DNA of 64,000 nucleotides from Subtercola endophyticus (GTDB taxonomy: Bacteria; Actinomycetota; Actinomycetes; Actinomycetales; Microbacteriaceae): the NCBI RefSeq assembly GCF_021044565.1, contig NZ_CP087997.1, positions 4,092,001 through 4,156,000 on the forward strand, in the 5' to 3' direction. A model generated the notes under the pieces. It searched no databases, was not told the DNA's origin, and worked only from the letters and a program-made list of their open reading frames with translations. Made by a program: the position numbers and the translations under genes. The number at the start of each line of letters is the position of its first letter. The first letter of the stretch is position 1. Below, piece after piece: positions 43,085-53,115 of this stretch.

Positions 43085-44794
43085 ATGAGCAGCAACCCCG
43101 AACATCCCGCCGACGAGAGCGCCGCCCCCGCGGACGAGAACCCGAAGCTGGGCGCCACGCCCGCAGGCACGAGCCCCGAGCAGGGCGCCACGCCCGCAGG
43201 CCCCACCGCCGGGCATCCGTTCGCCCAGCCACCGGCCAACGCCGAGCTGAGTGAGGCCGCCCGCGCGGCCGAGGCCACCGCGAGCGATGCCGCCGCCGAA
43301 GAGCGCGCCGCCGAAGAAGCCGCAGAGGCCGCTGCCGCGAACGAGCAGCAGGTCATCCGCATGGCCAAGCGCGAGCGGATGCTCGAGACCGGCCTCGAGG
43401 CCTACCCCGTCGCGGTGCCGGTGACCACCACTATTCCTGCCGTGCGTGCGAAGTGGGCACACCTCGTGGCCGACGAGGTCTCGGGCGAGACCGTCGGCGT
43501 GGCCGGGCGCGTGGTGCACCTGCGCAACACCGGAAAGCTGTGCTTCGTGTCGCTGCAGTCGGGCGACGGCACGCGCATTCAGGCCATGGTCTCGCTGGCC
43601 GCCGTGGGTGACGAATCGCTTGCCGCATTCAAGGAGTTCGTCGACCTCGGTGACCACCTGTTCGTGAGCGGCGAGGTCATCTCGTCGCGCCGGGGCGAAC
43701 TCTCCGTGATGGTCACCGAGTGGCAGATCGCCTCGAAGGCGCTGCTGCCGCTGCCGAACCTGCACTCCGAGCTCAGCGAAGAGACGCGCATGCGCAGTCG
43801 TTACCTCGACCTCATCGTGCGCGACGAGGCTCGCGTCATGGTGCGCACCCGCGCGGCCGCGGTGGCGAGCCTGCGCAAGACCTTCGCCGACCGCGCCTTC
43901 ATCGAGATCGAGACGCCCATGCTTCAGACGATGCACGGCGGTGCTTCGGCGCGCCCGTTCTCGACGCACAGCAATGCGTTCGACACCGAGCTCTACCTGC
44001 GCATCGCGCCCGAACTCTTTTTGAAGCGCGCCGTGGTCGGCGGCATCGACCGGGTGTTCGAGATCAACCGCAACTTTCGCAACGAGGGCGCCGACTCCAC
44101 GCACAGCCCCGAGTTCGCCATGCTCGAGGCCTACGAGGCGTACGGCGACTACAACACCATGGCCGAGCTGACGCAGACGCTCATTCAGAACGCTGCGCTC
44201 GAGGTCGCCGGATCACACGTCGTGACCTGGGCCGACGGCACAGAGTACGACCTCGGCGGCGACTGGGATCGCATCAGCATGTACGAGTCGCTGAGCGCGG
44301 CCGCGGGCATCCTCATCACTCCCGAGACGGGCCTCGACGAACTCAAGGCACTCGCCGAGGCCGAGGGCGTCGAGGTGCACCTGGCGAATCACGGCAAGTA
44401 CGTCGAAGAGCTCTGGGAGCACTTCGTGAAGGGCGACCTGGTGCGGCCGACCTTCGTGATGGACTTTCCCGTCGAGACCAGCCCGCTCACCCGCGCACAC
44501 CGCTCGATTCCGGGAGTTGTCGAGAAGTGGGATCTGTACATTCGCGGGTTCGAGCTGGCGACGGCGTACTCCGAGCTGGTCGATCCGGTCATCCAGCGCG
44601 AGCGCTTCATCGAGCAGGCTCGCCTCGGCGCGGCAGGAGACGACGAGGCGATGCGTCTCGACGAAGACTTCTTGCGGGCGCTCGAGTTCGGAATGCCACC
44701 CTCGGGCGGTCTCGGCATGGGCATCGACCGGCTGCTGATGGCCCTCACCGGGCTCGGCATTCGCGAGACCATTCTCTTTCCGTTGGTGAAGTAG
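43085..44794 (+). CDS. lysS: lysyl-tRNA synthetase, class II
   Basis: Class II aminoacyl-tRNA synthetase of 569 residues. An N-terminal Ala/Pro/Glu-rich extension of about 95 residues precedes the OB-fold anticodon domain ([20 protein letters not shown]). Catalytic motifs: 1 in [13 protein letters not shown], 2 in [20 protein letters not shown], 3 in [14 protein letters not shown]. The extension contains two Gly-Ala-Thr-Pro-Ala-Gly copies. It charges tRNA-Lys; an essential single-copy type of gene. Confidence 0.95.
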   Translation: MSSNPEHPADESAAPADENPKLGATPAGTSPEQGATPAGPTAGHPFAQPPANAELSEAARAAEATASDAAAEERAAEEAAEAAAANEQQVIRMAKRERMLETGLEAYPVAVPVTTTIPAVRAKWAHLVADEVSGETVGVAGRVVHLRNTGKLCFVSLQSGDGTRIQAMVSLAAVGDESLAAFKEFVDLGDHLFVSGEVISSRRGELSVMVTEWQIASKALLPLPNLHSELSEETRMRSRYLDLIVRDEARVMVRTRAAAVASLRKTFADRAFIEIETPMLQTMHGGASARPFSTHSNAFDTELYLRIAPELFLKRAVVGGIDRVFEINRNFRNEGADSTHSPEFAMLEAYEAYGDYNTMAELTQTLIQNAALEVAGSHVVTWADGTEYDLGGDWDRISMYESLSAAAGILITPETGLDELKALAEAEGVEVHLANHGKYVEELWEHFVKGDLVRPTFVMDFPVETSPLTRAHRSIPGVVEKWDLYIRGFELATAYSELVDPVIQRERFIEQARLGAAGDDEAMRLDEDFLRALEFGMPPSGGLGMGIDRLLMALTGLGIRETILFPLVK

Positions 44795-44976
44795 TGAGTT
44801 TCTTGGGGCTGGGCGGCCCTCCTGACGACGACGGCGTCGAGAAGACCCCCGAAGAAAAGGCCGCCGAAGAGAAGCAGAAGCGCCAGCGCCTCATCGCCGC
44901 GCGCCTCGTCGTGGCGGGCGTGGGCCTGACGTTTCTTGTCGTGGGGTTCGTCGATTTCATCACCAAATCGCACTGA
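44794..44976 (+). CDS. small membrane protein downstream of lysS
   Basis: A 60-residue protein: acidic/lysine-rich N-terminal half (PDDDGVEKTPEEKAAEEKQK) and one C-terminal membrane helix (LVVAGVGLTFLVVGFVDFIT). The GTG start overlaps the last base of the lysS stop, so it is probably coupled to lysS. Function unknown. Confidence 0.7.
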   Translation: MSFLGLGGPPDDDGVEKTPEEKAAEEKQKRQRLIAARLVVAGVGLTFLVVGFVDFITKSH

Positions 44977-45049
44977 GGTCGACGGTCGAACCGTGCGGTC
45001 GTCAACATGATGACGGCTCGCGGATGATCGGCGTACAGTAGAGGTCATC

Positions 45050-45205
45050 ATGGACTTCTGGGCTGACTTCTCCGCGCTGTTTCCGATGATCGCGGTCGGG
45101 CTGCTCTTCTGGTTCATCATGCGCGCGGTGTTTCGTGCCGATAAGACCGAGCGCAAGGTGCTTGCGAAGTACGAGGCCGAAGAACGGGCCAAGCGCGGGC
45201 TGTAG
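45050..45205 (+). CDS. small membrane protein
   Basis: A 51-residue protein starting MDFWADFSALFPMIAVGLLF, i.e. one N-terminal membrane helix, then a basic amphipathic tail (FRADKTERKVLAKYEAEERA). The form recurs in Microbacteriaceae near lysS; unnamed. GAGG lies seven bases before the ATG. Confidence 0.7.
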   Translation: MDFWADFSALFPMIAVGLLFWFIMRAVFRADKTERKVLAKYEAEERAKRGL

Positions 45206-45277
45206 CCTTCCTCAGTTCTGAGCCTTCACCCCACGGGCGGGTCGGCTCTTCTGCGTTCGTCGTGAGGCGGTTCAGAA

Positions 45278-46084
45278 ATGGTCATAGAACTGGATGCCTC
45301 GAGCATTCCGCCCAAGGGAGTAACGACTCCCTCGTACTTCAGTGTCTTCGTCGGGTATACCCCGCGGCAGTTGCTCTTCTTCAGCGGCATAGCCGGCTGC
45401 GACTGGACCTCGAACGGCGATCTCGACCGCGAAGACGTCATTGTGCATCTGGGCGTCGCCACGACTCCCTACTTCCAATCCACGGTCACGACGGCGCTCG
45501 CGTCGCTCAGCGATGAGAACAGCGACTTCGTCTTCGCCACCGACAGTGCCGTGGTCGAGACCGCCCCCGACGGCACGCTGCAGCTCAGAGTGCGAATAGC
45601 CGCGCAGGGCGACTCGGGCACCCTGAACGCCTTCAGCTACTCGGCCCAGGTGCTGAGCGATCCGATCAGCTCGAAGATCCTCGGCATCATTTCGTGGTCG
45701 CGCGAGTTCGGAGACCCGGCTCAGGCGGTGCTCGTCGGCGGTCAACCGATGTTCCGCATCGCCGCGGGGCAGTTCGTGTCGACGCCGCCGCCGACACCGG
45801 GCGGGTTCGGCAGCACCTCTTTCGACGAGTCGGCGGCCGGATATTCGTCGACTCCGGCGCTCTCCGGCGACAAGTGGATGGTCGCATACGAGATCGACGG
45901 AGTGCCGTTCGGCCCCACGTGGCAGCTCCGTCCGTCACTGCTGCCCGGGATGCTCGTCGGGCCGCCGGCCGGTTATGCGCCCGACCCCCAGTTCGACCCC
46001 GCGCAGTCGGTCGCGCTCACGCCTTCCGTGCCTTCTGCAGTCGGAGTCGACTTCGTCATGACATTCGGGCATGGGCCGAAATGA
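45278..46084 (+). CDS. unknown protein, first of a coupled pair
   Basis: A 268-residue protein I do not recognise. It has no signal peptide or membrane helix, many beta-type segments (SYFSVFVGYTPRQLLFF, GTLQLRVRIAAQGDSGTLN), and an internal Pro/Gly-rich stretch near 165-175. It is translationally coupled to the next gene by ATGA overlap. Its position between lysS-linked genes and the cardiolipin synthase gene is not part of the usual order, and it may be an acquired module. Confidence 0.7.
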   Translation: MVIELDASSIPPKGVTTPSYFSVFVGYTPRQLLFFSGIAGCDWTSNGDLDREDVIVHLGVATTPYFQSTVTTALASLSDENSDFVFATDSAVVETAPDGTLQLRVRIAAQGDSGTLNAFSYSAQVLSDPISSKILGIISWSREFGDPAQAVLVGGQPMFRIAAGQFVSTPPPTPGGFGSTSFDESAAGYSSTPALSGDKWMVAYEIDGVPFGPTWQLRPSLLPGMLVGPPAGYAPDPQFDPAQSVALTPSVPSAVGVDFVMTFGHGPK

Positions 46085-46635
46085 CCGGATACACCTACCT
46101 CGGGCCCGCCACGACCATCGAAGTGCCGGTACGTTCGGCCACTCTGCCGATCAACATCTGGCAGCGCACGTCGTACATCGCGGTGACGAGTTCGCGACCG
46201 GCCAAGGGCACCAACGAGGTACAGGGTGACTGGCAGCGCGGGCTGGTGCAGATCGACATTCCGGTCGCTGCTGGCGACACCGTGCTTTACGCCTATGCCC
46301 TGCTGACCATCGCCGGGGGCCAACGACGGGAGCAAGGCTTCTTCGATCTCGGCTGGCCCGATACCAACGACTGGAGCATGGCGTTCGACGGTGCGGAACC
46401 TCTCACACAGCCCTTCACCGGCCCGGGAACTCTGGCGCTCTGGGGCAAGCAGGCGACCAGAGGCAACGCCTGGCCGAGCTCGACCAGCGTCATCGTCGAT
46501 GCGCTGATTCTGCGCGCCGGGCTGGTTCCGGATGATCCGCCGCCGTTCACGGCCGCGGTGCCCACTCCTCGTTCCTTCGTTTCGCAGCTCGGCCGAACCG
46601 TGGATTGGCAGACGTACGACCCGTTTCGCCACTGA
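46081..46635 (+). CDS. unknown protein, second of a coupled pair
   Basis: A 184-residue protein of unknown family, also beta-rich (GLVQIDIPVAAGDTVLYAYA, LTIAGGQRREQGFFDLG) and without export signals. The ATG overlaps the stop of the previous gene. Together they look like a two-component complex or structural pair; nothing in the sequence reveals a catalytic site. Confidence 0.7.
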   Translation: MTGYTYLGPATTIEVPVRSATLPINIWQRTSYIAVTSSRPAKGTNEVQGDWQRGLVQIDIPVAAGDTVLYAYALLTIAGGQRREQGFFDLGWPDTNDWSMAFDGAEPLTQPFTGPGTLALWGKQATRGNAWPSSTSVIVDALILRAGLVPDDPPPFTAAVPTPRSFVSQLGRTVDWQTYDPFRH

Positions 46636-46732
46636 CCCGCGCCGTATGCGGCTTATGAGATTCCTGTGACGCGATACGGTAAAGGGAGTGCCCTCTGCAG
46701 CGCACTGAGGTAGGTCGTGGCGTCAACGGAAG

Positions 46733-48214
46733 GTGCAACCCATCGACGGGTCTGAGATGGTTGCCATCGTCATCGTTCTGCTGTTTTTGTTCGACCTCGG
46801 CGTGCGAATCACCGCCATCATCGTTGTGCCGCGCAACCGGCGGCCCAGTTCGGCGATGGCCTGGCTGCTCGCCATCTTCTTGATTCCCTACCTCGGCCTG
46901 ATCGTTTTTCTCATCATCGGCAGCTACAAGCTGCCGAAAAAACGGCGTGACAAACAGCAGGCGATCAACGACTTCATTATCGAGACCACTGAAGGTATCG
47001 ATCAGGTCTCGAACGATCATCCGTGGCCCGCGTGGTTGCGCTCGGTCGTCGAACTGAACCGCCGGCTCGGGGCGATGCCGCTGGTCGGCGGCAATAAGGC
47101 GAGGCTGATCGGGGATTACGCGCAATCCATCGCCGAGATGACGGCTGACGTCAATACGGCGACGCGGTTCGTGCACTGCGAGTTCTACATCATGTCGTAC
47201 GACACGGTGACGGCCCATTTCTTCGACGCGCTCGAGCGGGCTGTGCAGCGCGGGGTCACGGTGCGCGTGCTGCTCGACCACGTGGCATCCATTCGCTCAC
47301 CCGGACACCGCAAGACCGTGCGGCAGCTCAAGAAGATCGGCGTGAGCTGGAACTTCATGATTCCGGTGCAGCCGCTGAAGGGTAAGTGGCAGCGGCCCGA
47401 CCTGCGTAACCACCGCAAGGTGCTCGTGATCGACGGGCGCATCGGGTACATGGGGTCGCAGAACATGATCGACCGCAGCTACAACAAGCGCAGCAACCGT
47501 CGCCGCGGGCTGCAGTGGAAAGACATCATGACCCGCGTGCAGGGCCCCATTGTGAACGGGCTCAACGCCATTTTCATCACGGACTGGTACAGCGAGACCA
47601 ACGAGCTGCTCGTGCGCGAGACCGAGGCGATTACGCCCGGCGTGGTGTTCGAGAGCGAAGACGCGCTCGACTGCCAGGTGGTGCCGAGCGGCCCCGGGTT
47701 CGACGGTGAGAACAACCTGCGACTGTTCTTGGCGCTGCTCTACTACGCGCAAGAGCGCATCATCATCACCTCGCCGTACTTCGTGCCCGACGACTCGATG
47801 CTGTACGCCATCACCACGGCCACGCAGCGCGGCGTCGAGGTGCAACTGTTCGTGTCGGAGATCGGCGACCAGGCTCTGGTGTACCACGCCCAGCGCTCGT
47901 ACTACGAGGCGCTGCTTCGCGCGGGCGTGCAGATCTGGATGTACAAGGCCCCGTACATCCTGCACGCCAAGCACTTCACCATCGACGACGACGTGGCGGT
48001 GATCGGGTCGTCGAACATGGACATCCGCTCGTTCAGCCTCAACATGGAGGTGTCGATGATGGTTCGCGGGGCATCCTTCGTGCGCGACCTGCGCGTCGTC
48101 GAAGACGGCTACCGCGCGCAGAGCCGCGAGCTGACGCTGGCCGAGTGGGAGCGGCAGCCGCTGCGCTCCACCATTCTCGACAACCTCGCGCGCCTCACCT
48201 CGGGCCTGCAGTAA
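46733..48214 (+). CDS. cls: cardiolipin synthase
   Basis: Phospholipase D-superfamily membrane enzyme of 493 residues that makes cardiolipin from two phosphatidylglycerols. Two N-terminal membrane helices (about 9-30 and 40-62), then two HKD sites: NHRKVLVIDG (His227) and LHAKHFTIDDD (His411), each followed by the Gly-Ser-Asn/Gln motif (YMGSQN, VIGSSN). GTG start at 46733; an ATG 24 bases further is possible. Confidence 0.93.
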   Translation: MQPIDGSEMVAIVIVLLFLFDLGVRITAIIVVPRNRRPSSAMAWLLAIFLIPYLGLIVFLIIGSYKLPKKRRDKQQAINDFIIETTEGIDQVSNDHPWPAWLRSVVELNRRLGAMPLVGGNKARLIGDYAQSIAEMTADVNTATRFVHCEFYIMSYDTVTAHFFDALERAVQRGVTVRVLLDHVASIRSPGHRKTVRQLKKIGVSWNFMIPVQPLKGKWQRPDLRNHRKVLVIDGRIGYMGSQNMIDRSYNKRSNRRRGLQWKDIMTRVQGPIVNGLNAIFITDWYSETNELLVRETEAITPGVVFESEDALDCQVVPSGPGFDGENNLRLFLALLYYAQERIIITSPYFVPDDSMLYAITTATQRGVEVQLFVSEIGDQALVYHAQRSYYEALLRAGVQIWMYKAPYILHAKHFTIDDDVAVIGSSNMDIRSFSLNMEVSMMVRGASFVRDLRVVEDGYRAQSRELTLAEWERQPLRSTILDNLARLTSGLQ

Positions 48215-48257
48215 CCCTCGGCTATGCCCAGGCGGCCGTTCCGGTCGCACGCCCATT

Positions 48258-48303
48258 TTGCGCAGAAGCACCGACCCCTCGGTTTTTCGGTGCATCTGCG
48301 CAA
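48258..48303. repeat. large intergenic hairpin H
   Basis: Arms TTGCGCAGAAGCACCGA and TCGGTGCATCTGCGCAA match at 16 of 17 positions with a 12-base loop. It lies between convergent cls and pirin genes and could terminate both; the arm sequence recurs in hairpin G. Confidence 0.7.
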
Positions 48304-48312
48304 GCTGGATGT

Positions 48313-49323
48313 TCAGGGGCGGGGCTTGAGGCGAACGGTGGGTAGGGCGGGGGCAGGGAGCGGGCCGCCTTCGTAGAAGTGCTCGGTGCCGGGGAGGGTG
48401 GGCACGAAGAGGTCTTCGAGGCCCGCGGGAGTGGCCGTGCCGGGCTCGCCGAGCGCCTCGGCCTGCCAGGCCGCGCGGTAGCTCACGACCTCTTCGTGGG
48501 TGCGGCCGACGAAGTTCCACCACATCAGAATCTTCTCGCCGAGCGGCTCGCCGCCGATGAGCAGCAGCCGCACCGGCTCGTCGCCGGCGCTCAGGGTGAG
48601 GGTCGGGCATCCGGGTGCCAGATACGCGAGCTCGTGCTGCTCGACGACGCGGTTCAGGATGCTCACCCGGCCCGAATCGACCAGAACCCCGTGTTCGTGA
48701 GAGGCCGTCACGTCGAGCTCGACCGTACCGCCGGCGGGCAGGTCGATCTGCGCGGCGACGAGCTCGGTGAGCATCAGCGCCTCAGCCTCGACGCCTGCCA
48801 GCCGGCCCATGAACACCTGGATGCGCGCGTCGCCCACCTCGACCTTCTGCGAAACGTGGCTCTCGAACGACGGCAGCCGGTGCCGCTCGGCCTCCGGCAG
48901 CGCCACCCAGAGCTGGGCGCCGTGCAGCAGAGTGGTCTCGGGTGTCGACACCTCGGAATGGCTGATTCCGCGCCCCGCCGTCATGAGGTTGAGCTCGCCC
49001 GGCCGCACGATGGCGTGGCTGCCCACGCTGTCGCGGTGCTCGATCTCGCCCTCGAACAGCCACGACACGGTCTGCAGCCCGGTGTGCGGATGCGGTGGCA
49101 CGCGCATTCCGCCGGTCGCCGCCACCGTTTCGGGGCCGTAGTGGTCGAGAAAGCACCACGCCCCGATGAGGCTGCGCTGCTTGCTCGGCAGCGTTCGCCG
49201 CACGGTCATCGCGCGGGGGCCGCCGAGGGGCACCTCGCGGGGCTCGAGTACCTGTATGTCGGCTAGCGGCTCGGCGTTCGAGCACTCCGTCACTTCGGCG
49301 GGGTCGCGCTCGAGATTGCTCAT
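48313..49323 (-). CDS. pirin-family protein
   Basis: Bicupin protein of 336 residues, longer at the C-terminus than minimal pirins. The N-terminal cupin has the metal-binding pattern VPPHPHTGLQTVSWLFEGEIEH and HAIVRPGELNLMTAGRGISHSE. Members bind iron and act as redox regulators or quercetin dioxygenases. The ATG at 49323 begins MSNLERDPAEV; longer upstream frames run through a GC hairpin. Confidence 0.9.
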   Translation of the reverse strand: MSNLERDPAEVTECSNAEPLADIQVLEPREVPLGGPRAMTVRRTLPSKQRSLIGAWCFLDHYGPETVAATGGMRVPPHPHTGLQTVSWLFEGEIEHRDSVGSHAIVRPGELNLMTAGRGISHSEVSTPETTLLHGAQLWVALPEAERHRLPSFESHVSQKVEVGDARIQVFMGRLAGVEAEALMLTELVAAQIDLPAGGTVELDVTASHEHGVLVDSGRVSILNRVVEQHELAYLAPGCPTLTLSAGDEPVRLLLIGGEPLGEKILMWWNFVGRTHEEVVSYRAAWQAEALGEPGTATPAGLEDLFVPTLPGTEHFYEGGPLPAPALPTVRLKPRP

Positions 49324-49337
49324 GCTCTCATCGTAGA

Positions 49338-49373
49338 AGCCCCGGGGCCCGCTCGTGCGCGTGCCCCGGGGCT
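49338..49373. repeat. GC-rich hairpin in the pirin leader
   Basis: Perfect 11-bp arms AGCCCCGGGGC and GCCCCGGGGCT, each itself palindromic, 15 bases upstream of the pirin start. It could act as an attenuator in the leader. Confidence 0.55.
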
Positions 49374-49708
49374 CGGCGGGTGCGGGCCTCAGGGCTTGAC
49401 GTCCCGCCAATGGCCCCACGCCGTTTGCTAGGACTAATAGACGCAAAAAGAGTGCGAAAAAGTTGGGAGTTTATTCTGAGAGTATTCACATCATTGCTTG
49501 GAGGGTTTCTACTTCGCGCCTGCGCGAGATTCCTCGATGACCGCTGAGAAAGTGTGGATGATTTCTAAAACGCTGGGGGTCATTGAGGACTTGAGCCAAA
49601 TTGGCTCAAGTCGGACTTGAGTTTGATTCGCCCCTCGGTGTGACTTATGTTCTGTGGCGGGGGACGGGAGCGAACGCCGCTTTCGACCAGAACGACTTTG
49701 GGGCTCTA
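49374..49708. other. gene-less junction, AT-richer from about 49430
   Basis: No convincing gene. From about 49430 base composition drops clearly (stretches such as CGCAAAAAGAGTGCGAAAAAG) and stays lower than the chromosome average in the toxin locus that follows, so this marks the probable left boundary of an acquired region and should hold the promoter of the secreted protein gene. Confidence 0.5.
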
Positions 49709-52700
49709 ATGGCGCATGCTCGCTCACTTTTCTCGACGGCACTTTCGGTTCTCACTGTAGGTATTCTCGTGGTTGGCTTCGCCGAGTCTGCTGATGCGGA
49801 TTCGACGCCCTTCCCGACTGCGGGGCCGATTTCGACGAGTACAGCAAATCCGTCGCCACCCGCGTCATCGTCGAACTCAGCTTCAGGCTCCGACGTGGAG
49901 GATGGCCAGCGTGCGGCTGATACGGCAACGGCGGCGGCGATCGCGGAGAAGTACGACCATGCGGTGGCGGATGATTCGCAGACGTCGGAGACGGCTCAGG
50001 TTTCTGCGCAGCCGGATGGGTCGTTCACGCTGGAGTCGACCTCGTTGCCGGTGCGTGTTCAGCAAGACGGCGACTGGGTGCCTGTCGATTCCTCCTTGAA
50101 CTATGGAGCCGACGGGATGCTGACGCCTGCTGCGGCCGCAGCGCCGGTCGAGTTCTCCGAGGGTGGTACCAACCTGATGGCGAAGGTCGAGGTACAGCCC
50201 GGCTCGTGGCTGACCGAATCGTGGCCCTACGGAAATCTGCCGACGCCGTTGGTCAGCGACAACGACGCGACCTACCCGAATGTGCTTCCCGGTGTTGATC
50301 TGCGTTTGAGCTCGACCGCCGCGGGTATGGCGGAGGTGCTGGTGGTGAAGACGGCGCAGGCGGCGGCGAATCCGCAGCTCGATCAGGTGAAGCTGAGCCT
50401 GGACGGCGCGACAGTTACCCCCAGCGACGGCAGTGCTCTCGGGGTGACGCCAGATGGCGCGGCGGCGCAGAACGCGGCAGCCGCGGCGGATGCCTCGGGC
50501 ACGGTTTCGTCGGCACCGATCTGGTGGGACTCCCAGGTGAAGAACTCCGGCCCGGATGGGCCCGTGGGTGCTGAGGAGGCTCACCCGCTCGCGCAGGCCG
50601 CGACCGGGGATGACGTGACCTTGAACGTGGGTGATGTCGTGGACACGCAGAAGGTCACGTATCCGTTGTATGTCGACCCTGACTGGTCCACCGGTGCGCA
50701 GGCGTATTGGTTCACCGACCGGGCGTACCCCGACACGGTGTATCTGAATGGCAACGCGAACTCCGGTGGCATCCAGGCTGTCGGGTACGCCGGGCCGACG
50801 CCGAACTATCTGTCGCACGCGTTCTGGCAGTTCAATACGGCCGCTTTGAACGGCAAACACATTCTCGGCGCGTCATTCAACACGTATCTGGCGTGGTCGA
50901 ACAGTTGCACGAACACCGCAGTGCAGGCGTGGGTGTACGGAAGCGGGTCAGCGTCGCCGGGGTTCACCTGGAATCAGGAACCGAACACCTGGAACACGCT
51001 GATGGACACGCAGACGGTCAGTTACGGCAGTTCCTGCAGCGCCGGCCAGAACATGGGCTTCAACGCTGTGCAGGGCGTGGTGAACGCTGCTGCCGGTGGG
51101 TGGTCTGATTTGCAGATCGGTTTGCGCGCAGCGAACGAGTCCGATCCGCTGACACGAAAGCACTTCGCCGAGACGGCGTCGTTGACGGTGAGCTACAACA
51201 CGATTCCGAACAAGCCGACGGGTTTGGCGATCTCCAGCCCACCGCGGGGCTGTGGCACGGCGGCGAGCCCTGCCTATCTGAACAGCCATCAGCCCATTAA
51301 TCTGCGGGCCACGGTAACGGACCCTGACCCGCAGAACATCGGCGCGGCATTTTTCGTCACCAACCTCGATACGGGTCAGAATGCGTTCGCACCGTTGGGG
51401 CTTGGGTTCCTCGGCACCTCGTCGCAGGCTCAGGGTGTTCAATCCGTTCAGATCGGGGCTAGCACGTTGCCGGAGGGCCGTTACACATGGCTCGCCCAGG
51501 CGGTGGATTACACCGACTGGGGGCCGTTGAGCGACCGGTGCTACTTCACGGTCGATAACACCGCCCCCGCGCTGCCTGTGCTAACGGTGATGTCCTCGGC
51601 GCCATACGTGGTTGGGCAGCCGATGACGGTCAAGTTCACGTCGGTATTGTCCGATCACATCGTCACGTTCGCGTACTTCTGGACTAGTGCAACAACCAAC
51701 ACAGTTCTGCCGACGATTCCGGTACTCGGCGCTGCCCCGTCATGCACCGCCGCGCCGACCACGGGCATGAGGTACGCCTGCGCAGATGGGTCGGGTGCCT
51801 CGCCGTCGATCACGGTTGCACCGAGGGATGACACATCGACGCTGTGGGTGGTGAGTTTCGACGCCGCCGGAAATGCCTCCAACAGTGCTTCATCATCGGT
51901 GACGTCAGGTCGGACTATCAACGCAAGCCCTGACGCCAACATTGTCGCGTCGAAGGGACATGAATGGCCGATGACCTCTTTGTCCAGTATTGGTGCATCT
52001 GTGGCGGATAAAAACACCACTACCGGCACAGGGCTGACCGCTCAAAAGATCCTGAAGATAGGCACCGGCACGAACGTGTCAGTGAACGACTCGATTTCGG
52101 GGGCGGCGCACCCGATTATTACTCTGCCGGGTTACGTAGAGTTGGCCCGCTACTACAACGGCATCTATGACGCAGCGATTAGCGACGGCTTCGCGCCGGC
52201 TGGCTACAACTTCGAAGTCGCTCTCGGGCAGTACATACCGCTCGGAAGCGCCCACGATGGAATGCGTGAACTGTACTCCTGTGGTCTCTCGACCGGTGAC
52301 ATGACCTCGAACTCGTCGACCTGCGAGGGCACAGGGGCGACTGCGCAAGGATTCGGCTACGTGTGGGACAAGCCCGGAGATACTCATGCTCCTGCCGGCA
52401 CACCACTAGCACCCCTATACCGGTGCTACATTCCGTCGAACGGTCACCACTTCGACTCTCCTGATCAGAGCTGTTTGGGGTTCACGAATGATGCGATGTT
52501 GGGTTACATGGCTGCTATCTCGCCGACCGTCTCCGCGAACACGGCTGGCAGCCCCGCAGTGCTGACGCCGGCACCTGCGATCGACACGACGAAGAGTTTC
52601 ACAGTATCCGCGTGGCTGAAACTCGATGGCGGGAACTTAGCGAACGGCAACTACACCGCCATGTCCGAGGCCGGTACCGGGACGAACGCGAATTCGGCGT

Positions 52701-53083
52701 TCTATCTGCAAAAGGCCACCGGACATTGGCGTTTCTGCGTCCGCACCCAGGCGGGTGCAGACGTCGTGAATTGCGCTTCAACTACAGCGCCTGCGGCGTC
52801 GGGCACGTGGACGATGGTCACTGGGATCTGGGATGCGACCAATCAGGAGGTCAGGCTGCTGACCAGCGGGAGTGCTCAAATAACGGATGCCTCGACGGTC
52901 GTCAGCCATGTGTTACCGGTCGGTGAGATCTCAGCGACCGGGCCACTGAATGTGGGGTCCGCGGTCTCCGACGGCAGTCCCGATAACCAGTGGGATGGCG
53001 AGATTTCCAATCCGATCGCTTTCCAGGGCGTGCTCGACAGCAGCCAACTAGCCACCCTCGCATCTCTGAGCCCGCTGCCGTGA
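49709..53083 (+). CDS. large secreted protein with DNRLRE-like and LamG-like domains
   Basis: A 1124-residue exported protein. A signal peptide (FSTALSVLTVGILVVGFAESADA) leads to a Ser/Thr/Pro linker. Domains: a beta-rich region to about 330 like those preceding actinobacterial RHS proteins; a DNRLRE-type region near 335-480 (HAFWQFNTAALNGKHILGASF); Ig/fibronectin-like strands; a stretch with LARYYNGIYD that looks carbohydrate-related; and a C-terminal LamG jelly-roll (TKSFTVSAWLKLDGG, HWRFCVRT, WTMVTGIWDATNQEVRL). Start set at ATG 49709, which opens the signal peptide. It ends 32 bases before the RHS gene and is probably co-transcribed as its secretion or surface partner. Confidence 0.8.
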   Translation: MAHARSLFSTALSVLTVGILVVGFAESADADSTPFPTAGPISTSTANPSPPASSSNSASGSDVEDGQRAADTATAAAIAEKYDHAVADDSQTSETAQVSAQPDGSFTLESTSLPVRVQQDGDWVPVDSSLNYGADGMLTPAAAAAPVEFSEGGTNLMAKVEVQPGSWLTESWPYGNLPTPLVSDNDATYPNVLPGVDLRLSSTAAGMAEVLVVKTAQAAANPQLDQVKLSLDGATVTPSDGSALGVTPDGAAAQNAAAAADASGTVSSAPIWWDSQVKNSGPDGPVGAEEAHPLAQAATGDDVTLNVGDVVDTQKVTYPLYVDPDWSTGAQAYWFTDRAYPDTVYLNGNANSGGIQAVGYAGPTPNYLSHAFWQFNTAALNGKHILGASFNTYLAWSNSCTNTAVQAWVYGSGSASPGFTWNQEPNTWNTLMDTQTVSYGSSCSAGQNMGFNAVQGVVNAAAGGWSDLQIGLRAANESDPLTRKHFAETASLTVSYNTIPNKPTGLAISSPPRGCGTAASPAYLNSHQPINLRATVTDPDPQNIGAAFFVTNLDTGQNAFAPLGLGFLGTSSQAQGVQSVQIGASTLPEGRYTWLAQAVDYTDWGPLSDRCYFTVDNTAPALPVLTVMSSAPYVVGQPMTVKFTSVLSDHIVTFAYFWTSATTNTVLPTIPVLGAAPSCTAAPTTGMRYACADGSGASPSITVAPRDDTSTLWVVSFDAAGNASNSASSSVTSGRTINASPDANIVASKGHEWPMTSLSSIGASVADKNTTTGTGLTAQKILKIGTGTNVSVNDSISGAAHPIITLPGYVELARYYNGIYDAAISDGFAPAGYNFEVALGQYIPLGSAHDGMRELYSCGLSTGDMTSNSSTCEGTGATAQGFGYVWDKPGDTHAPAGTPLAPLYRCYIPSNGHHFDSPDQSCLGFTNDAMLGYMAAISPTVSANTAGSPAVLTPAPAIDTTKSFTVSAWLKLDGGNLANGNYTAMSEAGTGTNANSAFYLQKATGHWRFCVRTQAGADVVNCASTTAPAASGTWTMVTGIWDATNQEVRLLTSGSAQITDASTVVSHVLPVGEISATGPLNVGSAVSDGSPDNQWDGEISNPIAFQGVLDSSQLATLASLSPLP

Positions 53084-53115
53084 CCCGACACCTCCGATCT
53101 GAGAATAACCACACC

